A stretch of DNA of 64,000 nt from an uncultured Bacteroidaceae bacterium (GTDB lineage Bacteria; Bacteroidota; Bacteroidia; Bacteroidales; Bacteroidaceae): NCBI GenBank assembly GCA_905235305.1, contig CAJOLC010000029.1:1-64000 (forward strand), in the 5' to 3' direction. Below are positions 33,585 through 43,817 of this stretch, one piece after another; position 1 is the stretch's first letter, and each line of letters begins with the position of its first letter. The position numbers were made by a program, and so were the translations under genes. Below the pieces are notes generated by a model. It saw nothing but the letters and a program-made list of their open reading frames with translations. It had not been told where the DNA came from and ran no database searches.

Positions 33585-34664
33585 ATGAAGCGCATACTTT
33601 CTCTCATCACGGTCACGCTCCTCGTGGCAAGTGCCGCACAGGCTCAGCCGACTAAGAGTCGTGTTGCAACGGCTGCCAAGACTGAGCAGGCTGGAAAATC
33701 ATCTGCCGCCACTGACCGTGCATCGCTTATGTTCCCCACCACGGCTGCCATGCCTGAAGATGTGGTTTGGAAGCGTGACATCTATCGCCAACTTGACCTG
33801 ACGAAGGACAAGAATGCTCCGATGTACTATCCCGTGGAGCCCATGGGAAGGCAGGTTAACCTGTTCACCTACCTGTTCCGCCTCATCCTCACGGGCCGCA
33901 TCAACGCTTATTCCTACAAGCTGGACGGCAACGAGTCGTTCGACGAAAAGGACAAACTGCCCGTGAAGGACATGTTGGAGCGCTACGGAATCTATTACGA
34001 GGAGAATGGCGGCAAGATGACCGTGGCCGACAGCGACGTGCCGAGTGCCGAAGCAACACGCTACTATATTAAGGAAAGTATCTATATGGACCAGCGCACT
34101 GGCACCTTCCAGACCAAGGTGACAGCCCTTTGCCCTGTCCTCATGCGCGGTGCCGACGAGTTCAGCAGCGATGCAACGCCTTATCCTCTCTTCTGGGTCA
34201 ACTACGACGACGTGGCTCCATGGCTCGCCAAGCTGCCCATGATGCCCAGCGACCTGAATAATGTCACCAACATGACTGCTGATGATTTCTTCACGATGAA
34301 CCGTTATGAGGGTCAGATATACAAGACCAACAACATGCAGGGCAAGATGCTGCACAATTATTGTCCTACTGACAGCGACATGGTGGTTGAGCAGAAGCGC
34401 ATCGAGAAGCAGCTGGGCGACTTCGAGAAGAATGTCTGGGGAAGCGGCTTCCTGCCCGACACCACCAAGAAAGACAGCCTTGATGCCGAGATGGAGGCAA
34501 CCGAGAAGAAGTCCTCCAAAGGTCTCCTCTTCGGCAGGAAGAACGCCAATGCCAGAAGCACTGTCAGCCCCGACAATTCGAGCACTGCTGCTACAAAGAA
34601 GGAGAAGAGCGAGGCTCCGGGCAACTCTTCACCCCGCGTCAGTGCACGCAGGCAGAGAAGATAA
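33585..34664 (+). CDS. porN: Type IX secretion ring protein PorN/GldN
   Basis: A protein of 359 residues with a signal peptide ending in Ala-Gln-Ala-Gln. The conserved core runs from DVVWKRDIYRQLDLTKDKNAPMYYP through LFTYLFRLILTGRINAYSYKLDGNESF to FSSDATPYPLFWVNYDDVAPWLAKLPMM and DDFFTMNRYEGQIYKT, as in GldN. It partners with PorK in the periplasmic ring. The last 60 residues are low-complexity Ser/Lys/Arg-rich and probably disordered. It is the last gene of the cluster and is followed by a strong terminator shared with groL. Confidence 0.94.
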   Translation: MKRILSLITVTLLVASAAQAQPTKSRVATAAKTEQAGKSSAATDRASLMFPTTAAMPEDVVWKRDIYRQLDLTKDKNAPMYYPVEPMGRQVNLFTYLFRLILTGRINAYSYKLDGNESFDEKDKLPVKDMLERYGIYYEENGGKMTVADSDVPSAEATRYYIKESIYMDQRTGTFQTKVTALCPVLMRGADEFSSDATPYPLFWVNYDDVAPWLAKLPMMPSDLNNVTNMTADDFFTMNRYEGQIYKTNNMQGKMLHNYCPTDSDMVVEQKRIEKQLGDFEKNVWGSGFLPDTTKKDSLDAEMEATEKKSSKGLLFGRKNANARSTVSPDNSSTAATKKEKSEAPGNSSPRVSARRQRR

Positions 34665-34696
34665 GATAAGTAACGCCACATATTGTCTCTATAAAG

Positions 34697-34729
34697 AGAG
34701 CCCCCTGTAGGATGTCTGCAGGGGGCTCT
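34697..34729. terminator. Bidirectional terminator between porN and groL
   Basis: A 13-bp stem with G-U pairs (agagccccctgta / ctgcagggggctct) and a 7-base loop, followed by ttcttgtt on the plus strand and tctttat on the minus strand. Confidence 0.85.
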
Positions 34730-34756
34730 TCTTGTTATAATTGACGTGATGGTTTA

Positions 34757-36400
<1,644 letters not shown>

Positions 36401-36450
36401 TTAGTTTGTCGTTATTACGTTATGTCTTTATCACGTTATTACGGGACGCT

Positions 36451-36723
36451 TTACGAGAGAATAGCCACCACGTCGCTCTGACGCATGATGAGATACTTCT
36501 TGCCCTCAATCTCGAGCTCTGTGCCGGCGTACTTGCCATAGAGGACTTCATCGCCTGTCTTGAGGATCATTTCTTCGTCCTTCGTGCCATTACCTACGGC
36601 AACGATGGTGCCCTTCAAGGGCTTTTCCTTCGCGGTATCAGGGATGATGATGCCGCCTACTGTCTTTGTCTCTGCAGGAGCGGGCTCTATGAGCACGCGG
36701 TCTGCCAATGGTTTTACGTTCAT
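36451..36723 (-). CDS. groS: Co-chaperonin GroES
   Basis: A protein of 90 residues from the ATG at 36723 ([14 protein letters not shown]); the longer frame from 36795 adds 24 residues absent from the family. The mobile loop ([18 protein letters not shown]) and the conserved [15 protein letters not shown] are intact. It caps the GroEL ring. The 268-base region upstream contains a 109-bp repeat (36859-36967) and an AT-rich stretch, but I could not assign a promoter with a full TAnnTTTG. Confidence 0.97.
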   Translation of the reverse strand: MNVKPLADRVLIEPAPAETKTVGGIIIPDTAKEKPLKGTIVAVGNGTKDEEMILKTGDEVLYGKYAGTELEIEGKKYLIMRQSDVVAILS

Positions 36724-36858
36724 TTTTGTATTGTGTTTATAGGTTAAACATTCCACATCTCTATATACAAAGTGCGTGCCAAACTGATTTGACACGCTCT
36801 TTTATCTGCCACGACTGACATAATTACTGACAGCGACACGTTTCGTCAGCACATCCGG

Positions 36859-36967
36859 CTCAGTCCTCCTGAAAAACTCCTATAGGGGAATTCCAGTACT
36901 ACCGTGGGAAAACTCCAGTTTCCCCATGGTAGTACTGGAGTTTTCCCACGGTAGTACTGACGACGCA
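36859..36967. repeat. 109-bp structured intergenic repeat, GTAC type, copy 2
   Basis: It runs from CTCAGTCCTCC to CGACGCA and has a 33-base head, one forward 24-base block and two inverted 22-bp units. The forward block and first inverted unit can pair (CCAGTACTACC with GGTAGTACTGG). It lies between the YfhO gene end and groS. Confidence 0.85.
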
Positions 36968-36991
36968 ACACGGAGCGTCTGTTCGGGAGAC

Positions 36992-39544
36992 CTATCTCTT
37001 TTGCCTCTTCCTATAGATGCTGAAGCCGATAACGGCAAGGAGCATGACTGCCAGAACTGCCAGAGCGCTGTAAGCAATCGCTTCGGTGATGTGGACGGTC
37101 TGCGGGTCGAAGGTCATGACAACCTCGTGCTCACCAGCAGGCACCTTGATGGCACGCAAGACATAATTGGCCCGAGCAATCTCCGCAGGCTGTCCGTCGA
37201 TGGTGCAAGTCCAGCCGGGGTAGTAAATCTCGCTGAATACAACCACGCCGCCTTGCTGGCTCTTCACCTTGTACGACAGCCTGTTTGCCTCATAGCTGGT
37301 CAGTTCGACGGTCGAAGCCGCTGTGGTATCGCACTTCAGAGGCTCGCTTCCGAGGATGGCTTCGAACTGTTTATCCACCACAGCCACTGTCCTGAGGTCG
37401 GTGTCGTGGAGGGCTGCAATCTCCGAATCAGCATCGGGAACGTACTTAATCTGCTCGATGAACCAGCCGTTGCCCTGTGCCCAAGGATTCTGGACAGGCA
37501 GTTTGCCGTTGTCCTTCAGCGGCAAGATGACGTACTTCGTGTTGAGCATGTTGAGCACTGCAAAGAGACTGTCGCCGTTGCAAACCTCGAGATGTCCGCC
37601 AGTTTCTACAACTGCCTGATTGATTCTGCCCATTTCTCCCTGCAGGTGCTCCTCGATGAGCTCCTGATAGCGACGTAGTTTGGCAGGATGATAACCACCG
37701 ATGCTCTTGTGATAGAACGAGGTGGTATTGTCGTTGAAGGTGCTTACGCTGAGGTTCAGAACGCGGTAATAGGTGTCAGTATCCTGACAGATGAGGCGGT
37801 CGGCATCAGTTTGGGGGAAGGCCTCGGCGTTAGTCTGCGGACGGGAGAACATGCCGTCGTTGAGGTATCGCTTGTTTACGCCCCACATATCAACGAGGCA
37901 GAGCAGGATGAGGCCTGCTATCATCGGCGTCGCCTTCAGCTTCTCGAAGCGGTATGCAAGCAGCAGGAGGGTGCCGATTGCCACGACGATGAAGCTTCTG
38001 AAGGCATCCGCGGTGAACATCGCCCTACGCATCTCGCCCATATTCGCCAGGATTTGTCCCGCCATCTCCTGCGGAATATAGCCCGCCGAAACGTATTGCT
38101 GCATGTAAGCTTGGTCAGAGCTCGACACGTAATTGCCGAAGAAGACGTCCGGCATAAGCCAGAAGAGCAACGCCATACCTCCAGTGAGCGCAAAACTTAT
38201 AGTAATATAATGTACGCGCGAGATGTGGTCCTCCCGTCCACGCAGGCAGTCGGGATTGGTCACAATCTCTTTCAGGGCGAGCATTGCAAGCAGGGGAATC
38301 GTGAATTCAGCAATGACGAGGATGCTGGCAACGGTGCGGAACTTGTCGTACATAGGCACATAATCGAGGAAGAAATCCGTAAAGCCCATGAAGTTCTTGC
38401 CCCATGAAAGGAGTATGCTCAATACGGTGGCAGCCACGAGGCACCACTTCATGGGACCCTTCACAATAAAGAAGCCGAGCCAGAAAAGCATGAGGACAAA
38501 GGCCCCGACATACACCGGACCGCTCGTTCCAGGCTGTTCGCCCCAGTATTGAGTAAAGCCGCGATAGATGGGGGCAAACGTTGGATTGGCTTTCTTCATT
38601 GCCGTCTCGTTGTCGGCCAACAGTTGGCTCGCACCGCCTTTGGTGTTTGGAACGAGCAACGTCCAAGTCTCCCCGATGCCATACGACCACATGGTGATGT
38701 AGCTTCGCTCCAGTCCGCTCGACGTCTGATCAGCAGGGTCCTTCGTCTTCTGCGTAAGTTCGCTCTTGCCGCGCATGCTTTCCTTGCTGTATTCCCAAGT
38801 ATGGTAGAGGTTGCTCAAGTTGATGAGGACGCCCAGGATGCCGCCGATGGCGAAGCACGCAGTTGCCTTCAGCCACTTGGCAAACGCTTTCTGTCGGATG
38901 GCGTCGATGAGGAAAGCGAGCGACATAAAGGCAATGACGAACAGGAAGTAGTAGCTCATCTGGACGTGGTTACTGAGGACCTGCATCGCCGTAAAGAAGC
39001 CCGTCACCACGATGCCCAGCATGTATCGGCCTCTGTAGCACAGCACCATGCCTCCGATGGTTGGGGGAATGAAGCTGAGCGTCAGCAATTTCCAGATGTG
39101 TCCGGCTTGTATGATGATGAAGTAATAACTGCTGAAGGCCCACAGGACTGCGCCGAGGGCTGCCATCCATGCGCGGAAGTCGAACGCTCGGAGCATGATG
39201 TAGAAGCCCAGCAGCATCATGAAGACGTAGGCGGCATAGGCTGAGAGGCCCGGCAGACCGAGCTGATAGACCTGTTCCAGCGTGCTGAGCGTCTCGGTGC
39301 TGCGGTAGCTGGGACTCATCTGATAGGTGGGCATGCCGCAGAAGAGCGTGTTGGTCCATCGCGTACGCTCGCCATTATGGGTGGCTCTGTACTGCTCCAT
39401 CTCCACGCCACTGCCGACGCCTCCGGTGTGGTCGTGCCCCGAGAGGACGAGTCCATCACGGATGGGCACGATGAAATATACGATGCTGACGGCCACGAAG
39501 AACAGGACGGCCAGCACATCGGGTAGATACTTTTTCAAATTCAT
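36992..39544 (-). CDS. YfhO-family membrane protein
   Basis: A protein of about 850 residues from the ATG at 39544. A longer frame starts with a TTG at 39565, but that lies within a TAnnTTTG promoter element, so it is rejected. About a dozen membrane segments occupy residues 1-560 (for example VLAVLFFVAVSIVYFIVP, AYAAYVFMMLLGFYIML), followed by a soluble region with DNTTSFYHKSIGGYHPAKLRRYQEL and a final membrane helix (AIAYSALAVLAVMLLAVIGFSIY). YfhO proteins are thought to glycosylate surface polymers such as lipoteichoic acid in Gram-positives; the role in Bacteroidetes is not known. The Asp-His (SGHDHTGGV) near the start resembles the family's conserved loop. Confidence 0.85.
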   Translation of the reverse strand: MNLKKYLPDVLAVLFFVAVSIVYFIVPIRDGLVLSGHDHTGGVGSGVEMEQYRATHNGERTRWTNTLFCGMPTYQMSPSYRSTETLSTLEQVYQLGLPGLSAYAAYVFMMLLGFYIMLRAFDFRAWMAALGAVLWAFSSYYFIIIQAGHIWKLLTLSFIPPTIGGMVLCYRGRYMLGIVVTGFFTAMQVLSNHVQMSYYFLFVIAFMSLAFLIDAIRQKAFAKWLKATACFAIGGILGVLINLSNLYHTWEYSKESMRGKSELTQKTKDPADQTSSGLERSYITMWSYGIGETWTLLVPNTKGGASQLLADNETAMKKANPTFAPIYRGFTQYWGEQPGTSGPVYVGAFVLMLFWLGFFIVKGPMKWCLVAATVLSILLSWGKNFMGFTDFFLDYVPMYDKFRTVASILVIAEFTIPLLAMLALKEIVTNPDCLRGREDHISRVHYITISFALTGGMALLFWLMPDVFFGNYVSSSDQAYMQQYVSAGYIPQEMAGQILANMGEMRRAMFTADAFRSFIVVAIGTLLLLAYRFEKLKATPMIAGLILLCLVDMWGVNKRYLNDGMFSRPQTNAEAFPQTDADRLICQDTDTYYRVLNLSVSTFNDNTTSFYHKSIGGYHPAKLRRYQELIEEHLQGEMGRINQAVVETGGHLEVCNGDSLFAVLNMLNTKYVILPLKDNGKLPVQNPWAQGNGWFIEQIKYVPDADSEIAALHDTDLRTVAVVDKQFEAILGSEPLKCDTTAASTVELTSYEANRLSYKVKSQQGGVVVFSEIYYPGWTCTIDGQPAEIARANYVLRAIKVPAGEHEVVMTFDPQTVHITEAIAYSALAVLAVMLLAVIGFSIYRKRQKR

Positions 39545-39562
39545 AAGGCTTGATTCATGATT

Positions 39563-39570
39563 CAAAATTA
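39563..39570 (-). promoter_or_regulatory. Promoter element of the YfhO gene
   Basis: The minus strand reads TAATTTTG (TAnnTTTG), 18 bases upstream of the ATG at 39544. It starts within a few bases of the rpsO terminator, so termination and initiation are packed together. Confidence 0.6.
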
Positions 39571-39573
39571 AAG

Positions 39574-39600
39574 AAAAAAGGCTGCACGAATGCAGCCTTT
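39574..39600 (-). terminator. Terminator of rpsO
   Basis: A 10-bp stem (aaaggctgca / tgcagccttt) with a 4-base loop, followed on the minus strand by a run of six T. It lies 27 bases after the rpsO stop. Confidence 0.9.
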
Positions 39601-39627
39601 GTTTCTTTTCCAGCGTAGCTGCGTAGA

Positions 39628-39897
39628 TTACTTACGCAGGCCGAGGGCTTTCACGATGGCACGGTAGCGGTTGATGTCGCGTGCCTTCAGGTAGTTAAGC
39701 AGGGCGCGGCGCTTACCGACAAGGCCGGTAAGGGCACGTTCGGTGCTGTGGTCCTTACGATTAAGCTTCATGTGCTCCGTAAGGTGCGAGATTCGATGTG
39801 TGAACAAAGCAATCTGGCTCTCGGCGCTGCCTGTGTCTTTCTTGCCCTGGCCGAACTTCTCGAAGATCTCTTCTTTCTGAGTTGAGTCTAAGTACAT
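39628..39897 (-). CDS. rpsO: 30S ribosomal protein uS15
   Basis: A protein of 89 residues from the ATG at 39897 (MYLDSTQKEEIFEKFG); the upstream frame extension to 39951 is not part of the family. TGSAESQIALFTHRISHLTEHMKLNRKDHSTERALTGLVGKRRALLNYLK is the diagnostic uS15 sequence that binds 16S rRNA helices. It is monocistronic, with its own promoter and terminator. The 5' untranslated region of about 70 bases may hold an autoregulatory structure, as in other bacteria, but none was identified. Confidence 0.97.
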   Translation of the reverse strand: MYLDSTQKEEIFEKFGQGKKDTGSAESQIALFTHRISHLTEHMKLNRKDHSTERALTGLVGKRRALLNYLKARDINRYRAIVKALGLRK

Positions 39898-39970
39898 AAT
39901 GTAATGTGTGTGTGTTAAACTTGTTTGTCGAACAGCGCCACTCGTCGGCACTGTTTCGCAAATGCAGGGA

Positions 39971-39978
39971 CAAAGGTA
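39971..39978 (-). promoter_or_regulatory. Promoter element of rpsO
   Basis: The minus strand reads TACCTTTG (TAnnTTTG), 73 bases upstream of the rpsO ATG. Confidence 0.6.
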
Positions 39979-40135
39979 CGATAAAAAGTGAAAAACGGAA
40001 AGCGAAACGTAAAAAATTATTGGTTTCTAATGCATTTTTTTCTTTTTCCGGCTGGAAAAGGGAATCTTTCCGGCTGCATACCCTGCCCAATCCGGCACTG
40101 TTCGCTGCATCACCCGGCAGGAAGGATTGCCCCGC

Positions 40136-40246
40136 GCATCATAATATGTTGCTTGCAGCATCATGAACCTGCAATTGCAGCATCATGAATATTCAATTGC
40201 AGGTTCATGATGCTGCAAAGGCTCCACTATGCTATGTCTGCCGACG
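40136..40246. repeat. 111-bp structured intergenic repeat, copy 2 (CATG/AATT type)
   Basis: It sits in the 387-base gap between folK and rpsO. CATG occurs at 40162, 40184 and 40206, with AATT midway between. The arms (gcagcatcatgaa and ttcatgatgctgc) pair. The first CATG is 26 bases from the left end, exactly as in the other two copies. No gene was seen in the rest of the gap. Confidence 0.85.
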
Positions 40247-40284
40247 GACTGTATTGGGACGGGCTGACCGGCAGCATGGAACGG

Positions 40285-40824
40285 TCAACGTTCAGCGTCG
40301 GGCAGGATTTCGCGCAGTGGAATCATGACGAAGTCACGCTCCTGCATGTGCGGATGAGGGAGGGTGAGTCGGGGCGTGGAGAGCGTCAGGTCGTCGTAGG
40401 AAAGCAGGTCGATGTCGATGGGCCGGTCGGTATAAATGCCGTCCTTCGACTTCGACTTGCGTCCCAGTTCACGTTCTATCTGCTGGGTCACGTCGAGGCA
40501 TTCGATGGGGGAAAGCGCCGTCCGGACCATCACGGCGGCATTCAGGAAGGGATGCTCGCTCTCGAATCCCCAGGGCTCGGTCTCTATGAAGGACGAGACA
40601 CGCTGCACCGCGCCTATGCGCTCCCCGATGAGTGCAATGGCGCGGTGCAGGTTTTCGGCTCGGTCACCAAGATTGGAGCCGAGAGACAGATAAAGGGCAG
40701 CCCCCTCGCCGCTCTCTCCTTGGGGGAGTGCCTCATTGTTGCCGGAACCTTCCGGCACAGCGAGATTGGGGCACTCCCCTAAAGGGGAAGCAGGGAGGGG
40801 GCTGTGTGTTTGCTTCTTAGTCAT
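40285..40824 (-). CDS. folK: HPPK (folate synthesis) with a repeat-derived N-terminal extension
   Basis: A protein of 179 residues. The kinase core begins at about residue 43 with [13 protein letters not shown] and includes [35 protein letters not shown] and [14 protein letters not shown] (metal-binding Asp pair). It adds pyrophosphate to 6-hydroxymethyl-dihydropterin in folate synthesis. The first 42 residues are unusual for the family and are encoded by a GC-rich palindromic repeat (40701-40797). The ATG at 40824 overlaps the queA stop (ATGACTAA), which fits translational coupling and supports it as the real start; a GTG within the palindrome is an alternative. It is the last gene of the miaB-to-folK operon. 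Confidence 0.92.
   Translation of the reverse strand: MTKKQTHSPLPASPLGECPNLAVPEGSGNNEALPQGESGEGAALYLSLGSNLGDRAENLHRAIALIGERIGAVQRVSSFIETEPWGFESEHPFLNAAVMVRTALSPIECLDVTQQIERELGRKSKSKDGIYTDRPIDIDLLSYDDLTLSTPRLTLPHPHMQERDFVMIPLREILPDAER
40701..40797. repeat. GC-rich palindromic element inside the 5' end of folK
   Basis: A 10-bp stem (ggggagtgcc at 40723-40732 with ggcactcccc at 40770-40779) encloses a second one (tgccggaa / ttccggca, 40740-40757). A third hairpin (cccctaaagggg) lies at 40776-40787. The element stays open in the folK frame and encodes a Pro/Gly/Glu-rich stretch. Confidence 0.75.
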
Positions 40825-41899
40825 TCAGAATCAGCATTGCATCACCGTAGGGTCCGAAACGATAACGCCTTCCGGGGTCGTTCTCATTGTACCGGAGCGC
40901 CTCCTTATATGCCTTCATGATGAGGTCGTAGCCGCCAAAAGCGCATGTCAACATGAGCAGCGTGCTGGAAGGCATATAGAAGTTTGCCACCATGGCATCT
41001 GCCATGTGGAAGTCATAAGGCGGAAAGATGAAGCGATTCGTCCAGCCGTGGAACTCCTTGAGCTGTCCGTCGGTGGAGACAGAAGTCTCAAGGACGCGCT
41101 GCACCGTCGTGCCGACCGCCACGACCTTATGCCCTTTGAGGTGTGCTTCATTGATGATGTCGCACGCCTTCTGGTCGATGTGCATCTCCTCGCTGTCCAT
41201 CTTGTGCTTCGTCAAATCCTCCACATCGATGTCACGGAAGTTGCTGAGTCCGCAATGCAAGGTCACGAAAGCGAAGTCCACACCCTTGATCTCCATCATC
41301 TTCATCAGCTGAGGCGAGAAGTGCAAGCCAGCCGTCGGAGCCGTCACGGCACCCTCCTTCTCGGCAAAGATTGTCTGGAAGTTCTCGGTATCCTCTGGCA
41401 AGATGTCGCGCCTAATGATTTGTCTGGGGATGGGCGTCTCGCCGAGGGCGAAGAGGGAACGCTTGAATTCGCTGTGCGAACCGTCGTAAAGGAAGCGGAG
41501 CGTACGGCCGCGGCTCGTGGTATTGTCTATTACCTCAGCCACCAACGACTCGTCCTCGCCGAAGTAAAGCTTGTTGCCGATGCGGATCTTGCGTGCAGGG
41601 TCGACCAGGACATCCCAGAGACGCATGTCCTTATTTAGCTCGCGAAGCAGGAAGACCTCTATCTTGGCACCCGTCTTCTCCTTGTTTCCGTAGAGACGGG
41701 CAGGGAAGACCTTGGTGTCGTTGAATACGAAGACGTCCTTCTCATCGAAGTAATTGAGTACATCTCGGAACGATTCATGATGCTCGATGACACCCTTCTT
41801 GGCATGGACGACCATAAGTCGGCAGTCGTCGCGGAACGGTGTAGGCTCCTGTGCAATACGGTCCTCAGGAAGCTTGTACTTGAATTGTTGTAGTTTCAT
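40817..41899 (-). CDS. queA: S-adenosylmethionine:tRNA ribosyltransferase-isomerase
   Basis: A protein of about 360 residues from the ATG at 41899 ([19 protein letters not shown]). [49 protein letters not shown] and [19 protein letters not shown] match QueA. It moves the ribosyl part of SAM onto 7-aminomethyl-7-deazaguanine in tRNA to make epoxyqueuosine. It is 25 bases after truB and overlaps folK by eight bases. Confidence 0.95.
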   Translation of the reverse strand: MKLQQFKYKLPEDRIAQEPTPFRDDCRLMVVHAKKGVIEHHESFRDVLNYFDEKDVFVFNDTKVFPARLYGNKEKTGAKIEVFLLRELNKDMRLWDVLVDPARKIRIGNKLYFGEDESLVAEVIDNTTSRGRTLRFLYDGSHSEFKRSLFALGETPIPRQIIRRDILPEDTENFQTIFAEKEGAVTAPTAGLHFSPQLMKMMEIKGVDFAFVTLHCGLSNFRDIDVEDLTKHKMDSEEMHIDQKACDIINEAHLKGHKVVAVGTTVQRVLETSVSTDGQLKEFHGWTNRFIFPPYDFHMADAMVANFYMPSSTLLMLTCAFGGYDLIMKAYKEALRYNENDPGRRYRFGPYGDAMLILND

Positions 41900-41924
41900 G
41901 TATGTTATAATTGGCGTTATTACA

Positions 41925-42644
41925 TTATTCAATTATGTCCTTCTCACAGAAGATGTCCTGCCGTTGCATCCATTCGTGAAAGTCATCCACCTGCATGCAG
42001 TCCTCCACCCTGACGTTTCCCACGCGCGTCCTTCGCAGGCTGATGAGGTGAGCGCCGCTATTCAAGGCCTCACCGATGTCGCGAGCCAAAGCCCGGATAT
42101 ATGTGCCTTTGCTGCAGACGACGCGTATGGTGGCCTGCATCTTCCCGAGGTCAAAGGCCTGAAGCTCTATCTCGTCGATGACCAGGACCTTAGGCTTGAG
42201 CTCCACTTCCCTGCCACGCCTGGCAAGATCATACGCGCGCTTTCCGTCGACCTTGCATGCAGAGAAGGCTGGCGGAACCTGCTCGATGCGGCCAAGGAAC
42301 CTGCCGAGCGCTTCGCGAAGCAGTGTCTCCGTGATGTGGCTGGTGGGATAAGTCTTGTCGACAGGCTTCTCGAGGTCGAAGCATGGAGTTGTCGCGCCGA
42401 GCTGCAACGTTGCCACATATTCCTTGACATGCGCCTGGAGTTCGTCGATGCGTTTAGTCGCTTTGCCGGTGCATACGACCATAACACCCGTCGCAAGCGG
42501 GTCGAGTGTGCCGGCATGGCCTACCTTGAGCTTCTTCACACCGAGCCGATGGCACAGCTGACTCCTTATCTTGCTTACGACATTGAAGCTTGTCCAGCCC
42601 AACGGTTTGTCGAAACAAAGTATCTCTCCCTCGATGAAATCCAT
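41925..42644 (-). CDS. truB: tRNA pseudouridine-55 synthase
   Basis: A protein of 239 residues. [38 protein letters not shown] (catalytic Asp in TLDPLA), and [23 protein letters not shown] are typical of TruB. It makes pseudouridine 55 in the T-loop of tRNAs. Its ATG overlaps the uppP stop by one base (TGATG). It has no C-terminal PUA domain, which is common in this group. Confidence 0.95.
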   Translation of the reverse strand: MDFIEGEILCFDKPLGWTSFNVVSKIRSQLCHRLGVKKLKVGHAGTLDPLATGVMVVCTGKATKRIDELQAHVKEYVATLQLGATTPCFDLEKPVDKTYPTSHITETLLREALGRFLGRIEQVPPAFSACKVDGKRAYDLARRGREVELKPKVLVIDEIELQAFDLGKMQATIRVVCSKGTYIRALARDIGEALNSGAHLISLRRTRVGNVRVEDCMQVDDFHEWMQRQDIFCEKDIIE

Positions 42645-43507
42645 CAGTCAACCATTACAAGTGAGTGCCCCGACCAGAGGAGGGCAAGAATGACGACGCC
42701 AACGACGATGCGATAAACGCCGAATGCCTTGAAACCATATTTGGTGAGAAACGCGACAAACCATTTCATGGCGAGCAACGCTACCACGAAAGACACCACG
42801 CATCCCAGCGCAAGCATCATCAGGTTATCATGTGTGGCCCAGCTTGCATCGGCCTCATCGCCGAAGAACAGCTGCAGGAAATCCAGGGCGGTGGCTGCTG
42901 CCATAGTCGGTACGGCGAGGAAGAACGAGAACTCTGCCGCTGCGCGACGAGTCAGCTTTTGTGCCATGCCACCCACTATGGTTGCCATCGAGCGCGACAC
43001 GCCGGGTATCATGGCGATGCATTGGAACAGGCCTATGCGGAACGCACGCGCCTCCGTCAGTCTGGTCTGCTCACTGCCCTTGTTGAAGAGACGGTCGCAA
43101 AAGAGCATGAAGATTCCGCCGAGAACCAGCATGACTGCTACTACCTCGACGCTTTCAAGGAAACGATCTATCAGGCCGGACATCTTGCCGATGAGCCCAA
43201 TCACTACGGCGGGGATGAATGCAACGAGCAGTTTCCAGTAGAAGTCCCACTTGTGAAGGAAGGCTTGCAACGGTGTGCTGCCCGACGGAGCTGGTGTCGT
43301 GTTCAGGCGGAAGAAGCGATTCCAGTAGAGACATACCACGGAGAGTATGGCTCCGAACTGAATGATGATGGTGAACGCCTTGACGAAAGGTGTGCTCTCC
43401 ACGCCGAGAAGGTTCTGCGTGATAATCATGTGTCCTGTGGAGGAGACTGGAAGGAACTCCGTCAGACCCTCGACAATGGATATGATGATAGTCTCGATGA
43501 CGGTCAT
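42644..43507 (-). CDS. uppP: Undecaprenyl-diphosphatase
   Basis: An integral membrane protein of 287 residues with about seven to eight hydrophobic segments. EGLTEFLPVSSTGHMIIT and IPGVSRSMATIVGGM are the two active-site motifs of the BacA/UppP family. It recycles undecaprenyl diphosphate to the monophosphate carrier for peptidoglycan synthesis. It begins two bases after the DUF3098 stop and overlaps truB by one base. Confidence 0.96.
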   Translation of the reverse strand: MTVIETIIISIVEGLTEFLPVSSTGHMIITQNLLGVESTPFVKAFTIIIQFGAILSVVCLYWNRFFRLNTTPAPSGSTPLQAFLHKWDFYWKLLVAFIPAVVIGLIGKMSGLIDRFLESVEVVAVMLVLGGIFMLFCDRLFNKGSEQTRLTEARAFRIGLFQCIAMIPGVSRSMATIVGGMAQKLTRRAAAEFSFFLAVPTMAAATALDFLQLFFGDEADASWATHDNLMMLALGCVVSFVVALLAMKWFVAFLTKYGFKAFGVYRIVVGVVILALLWSGHSLVMVD

Positions 43508-43509
43508 GT

Positions 43510-43743
43510 CTATGCGTCTTTAGTGTTCTCTTTTCTTGTCCTGGGCTTGTACATGATAGCGAACATGATGAAGATGAAGCCGAAAAGACTCACCAGGGGT
43601 GCTATCTTGATGCGACGGGCGCTGAAGATGTCGGGGTTGAAGAAGCCTTCAGAGCTTCCGTTGCCAGACATCAACACGAGGCCGAGGATGACTATAGCCA
43701 TGCCGATGGCCAGCAGAATGTAGTTCTTTTTACTGAATGCCAT
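43510..43743 (-). CDS. DUF3098 membrane protein
   Basis: A protein of 77 residues with two membrane segments (NYILLAIGMAIVILGLVLMSG and IAPLVSLFGFIFIMFAIMY) joined by a polar loop with NPDIFSARRIKIAP. This is DUF3098, which is regularly found between ftsX and uppP in Bacteroidetes. Its function is unknown; the constant position suggests a link to division or envelope lipid recycling. It ends two bases before uppP. Confidence 0.85.
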   Translation of the reverse strand: MAFSKKNYILLAIGMAIVILGLVLMSGNGSSEGFFNPDIFSARRIKIAPLVSLFGFIFIMFAIMYKPRTRKENTKDA

Positions 43744-43817
43744 GTTGTTTACGATTTGACGAGTTACTGTTTTCTATTTGTCTGCTCTCCCTGCGGGAGG
43801 TGAGAAGAGAGGTGGGT

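Noticed and set aside
36724..36858. CIRCE or other heat-shock operator before groS
   Set aside because: No TTAGCACTC-N9-GAGTGCTAA or similar inverted repeat is present.
39545..39565. TTG start of the YfhO-family gene
   Set aside because: The TTG is part of the TAATTTTG promoter element; the ATG at 39544 is used instead.
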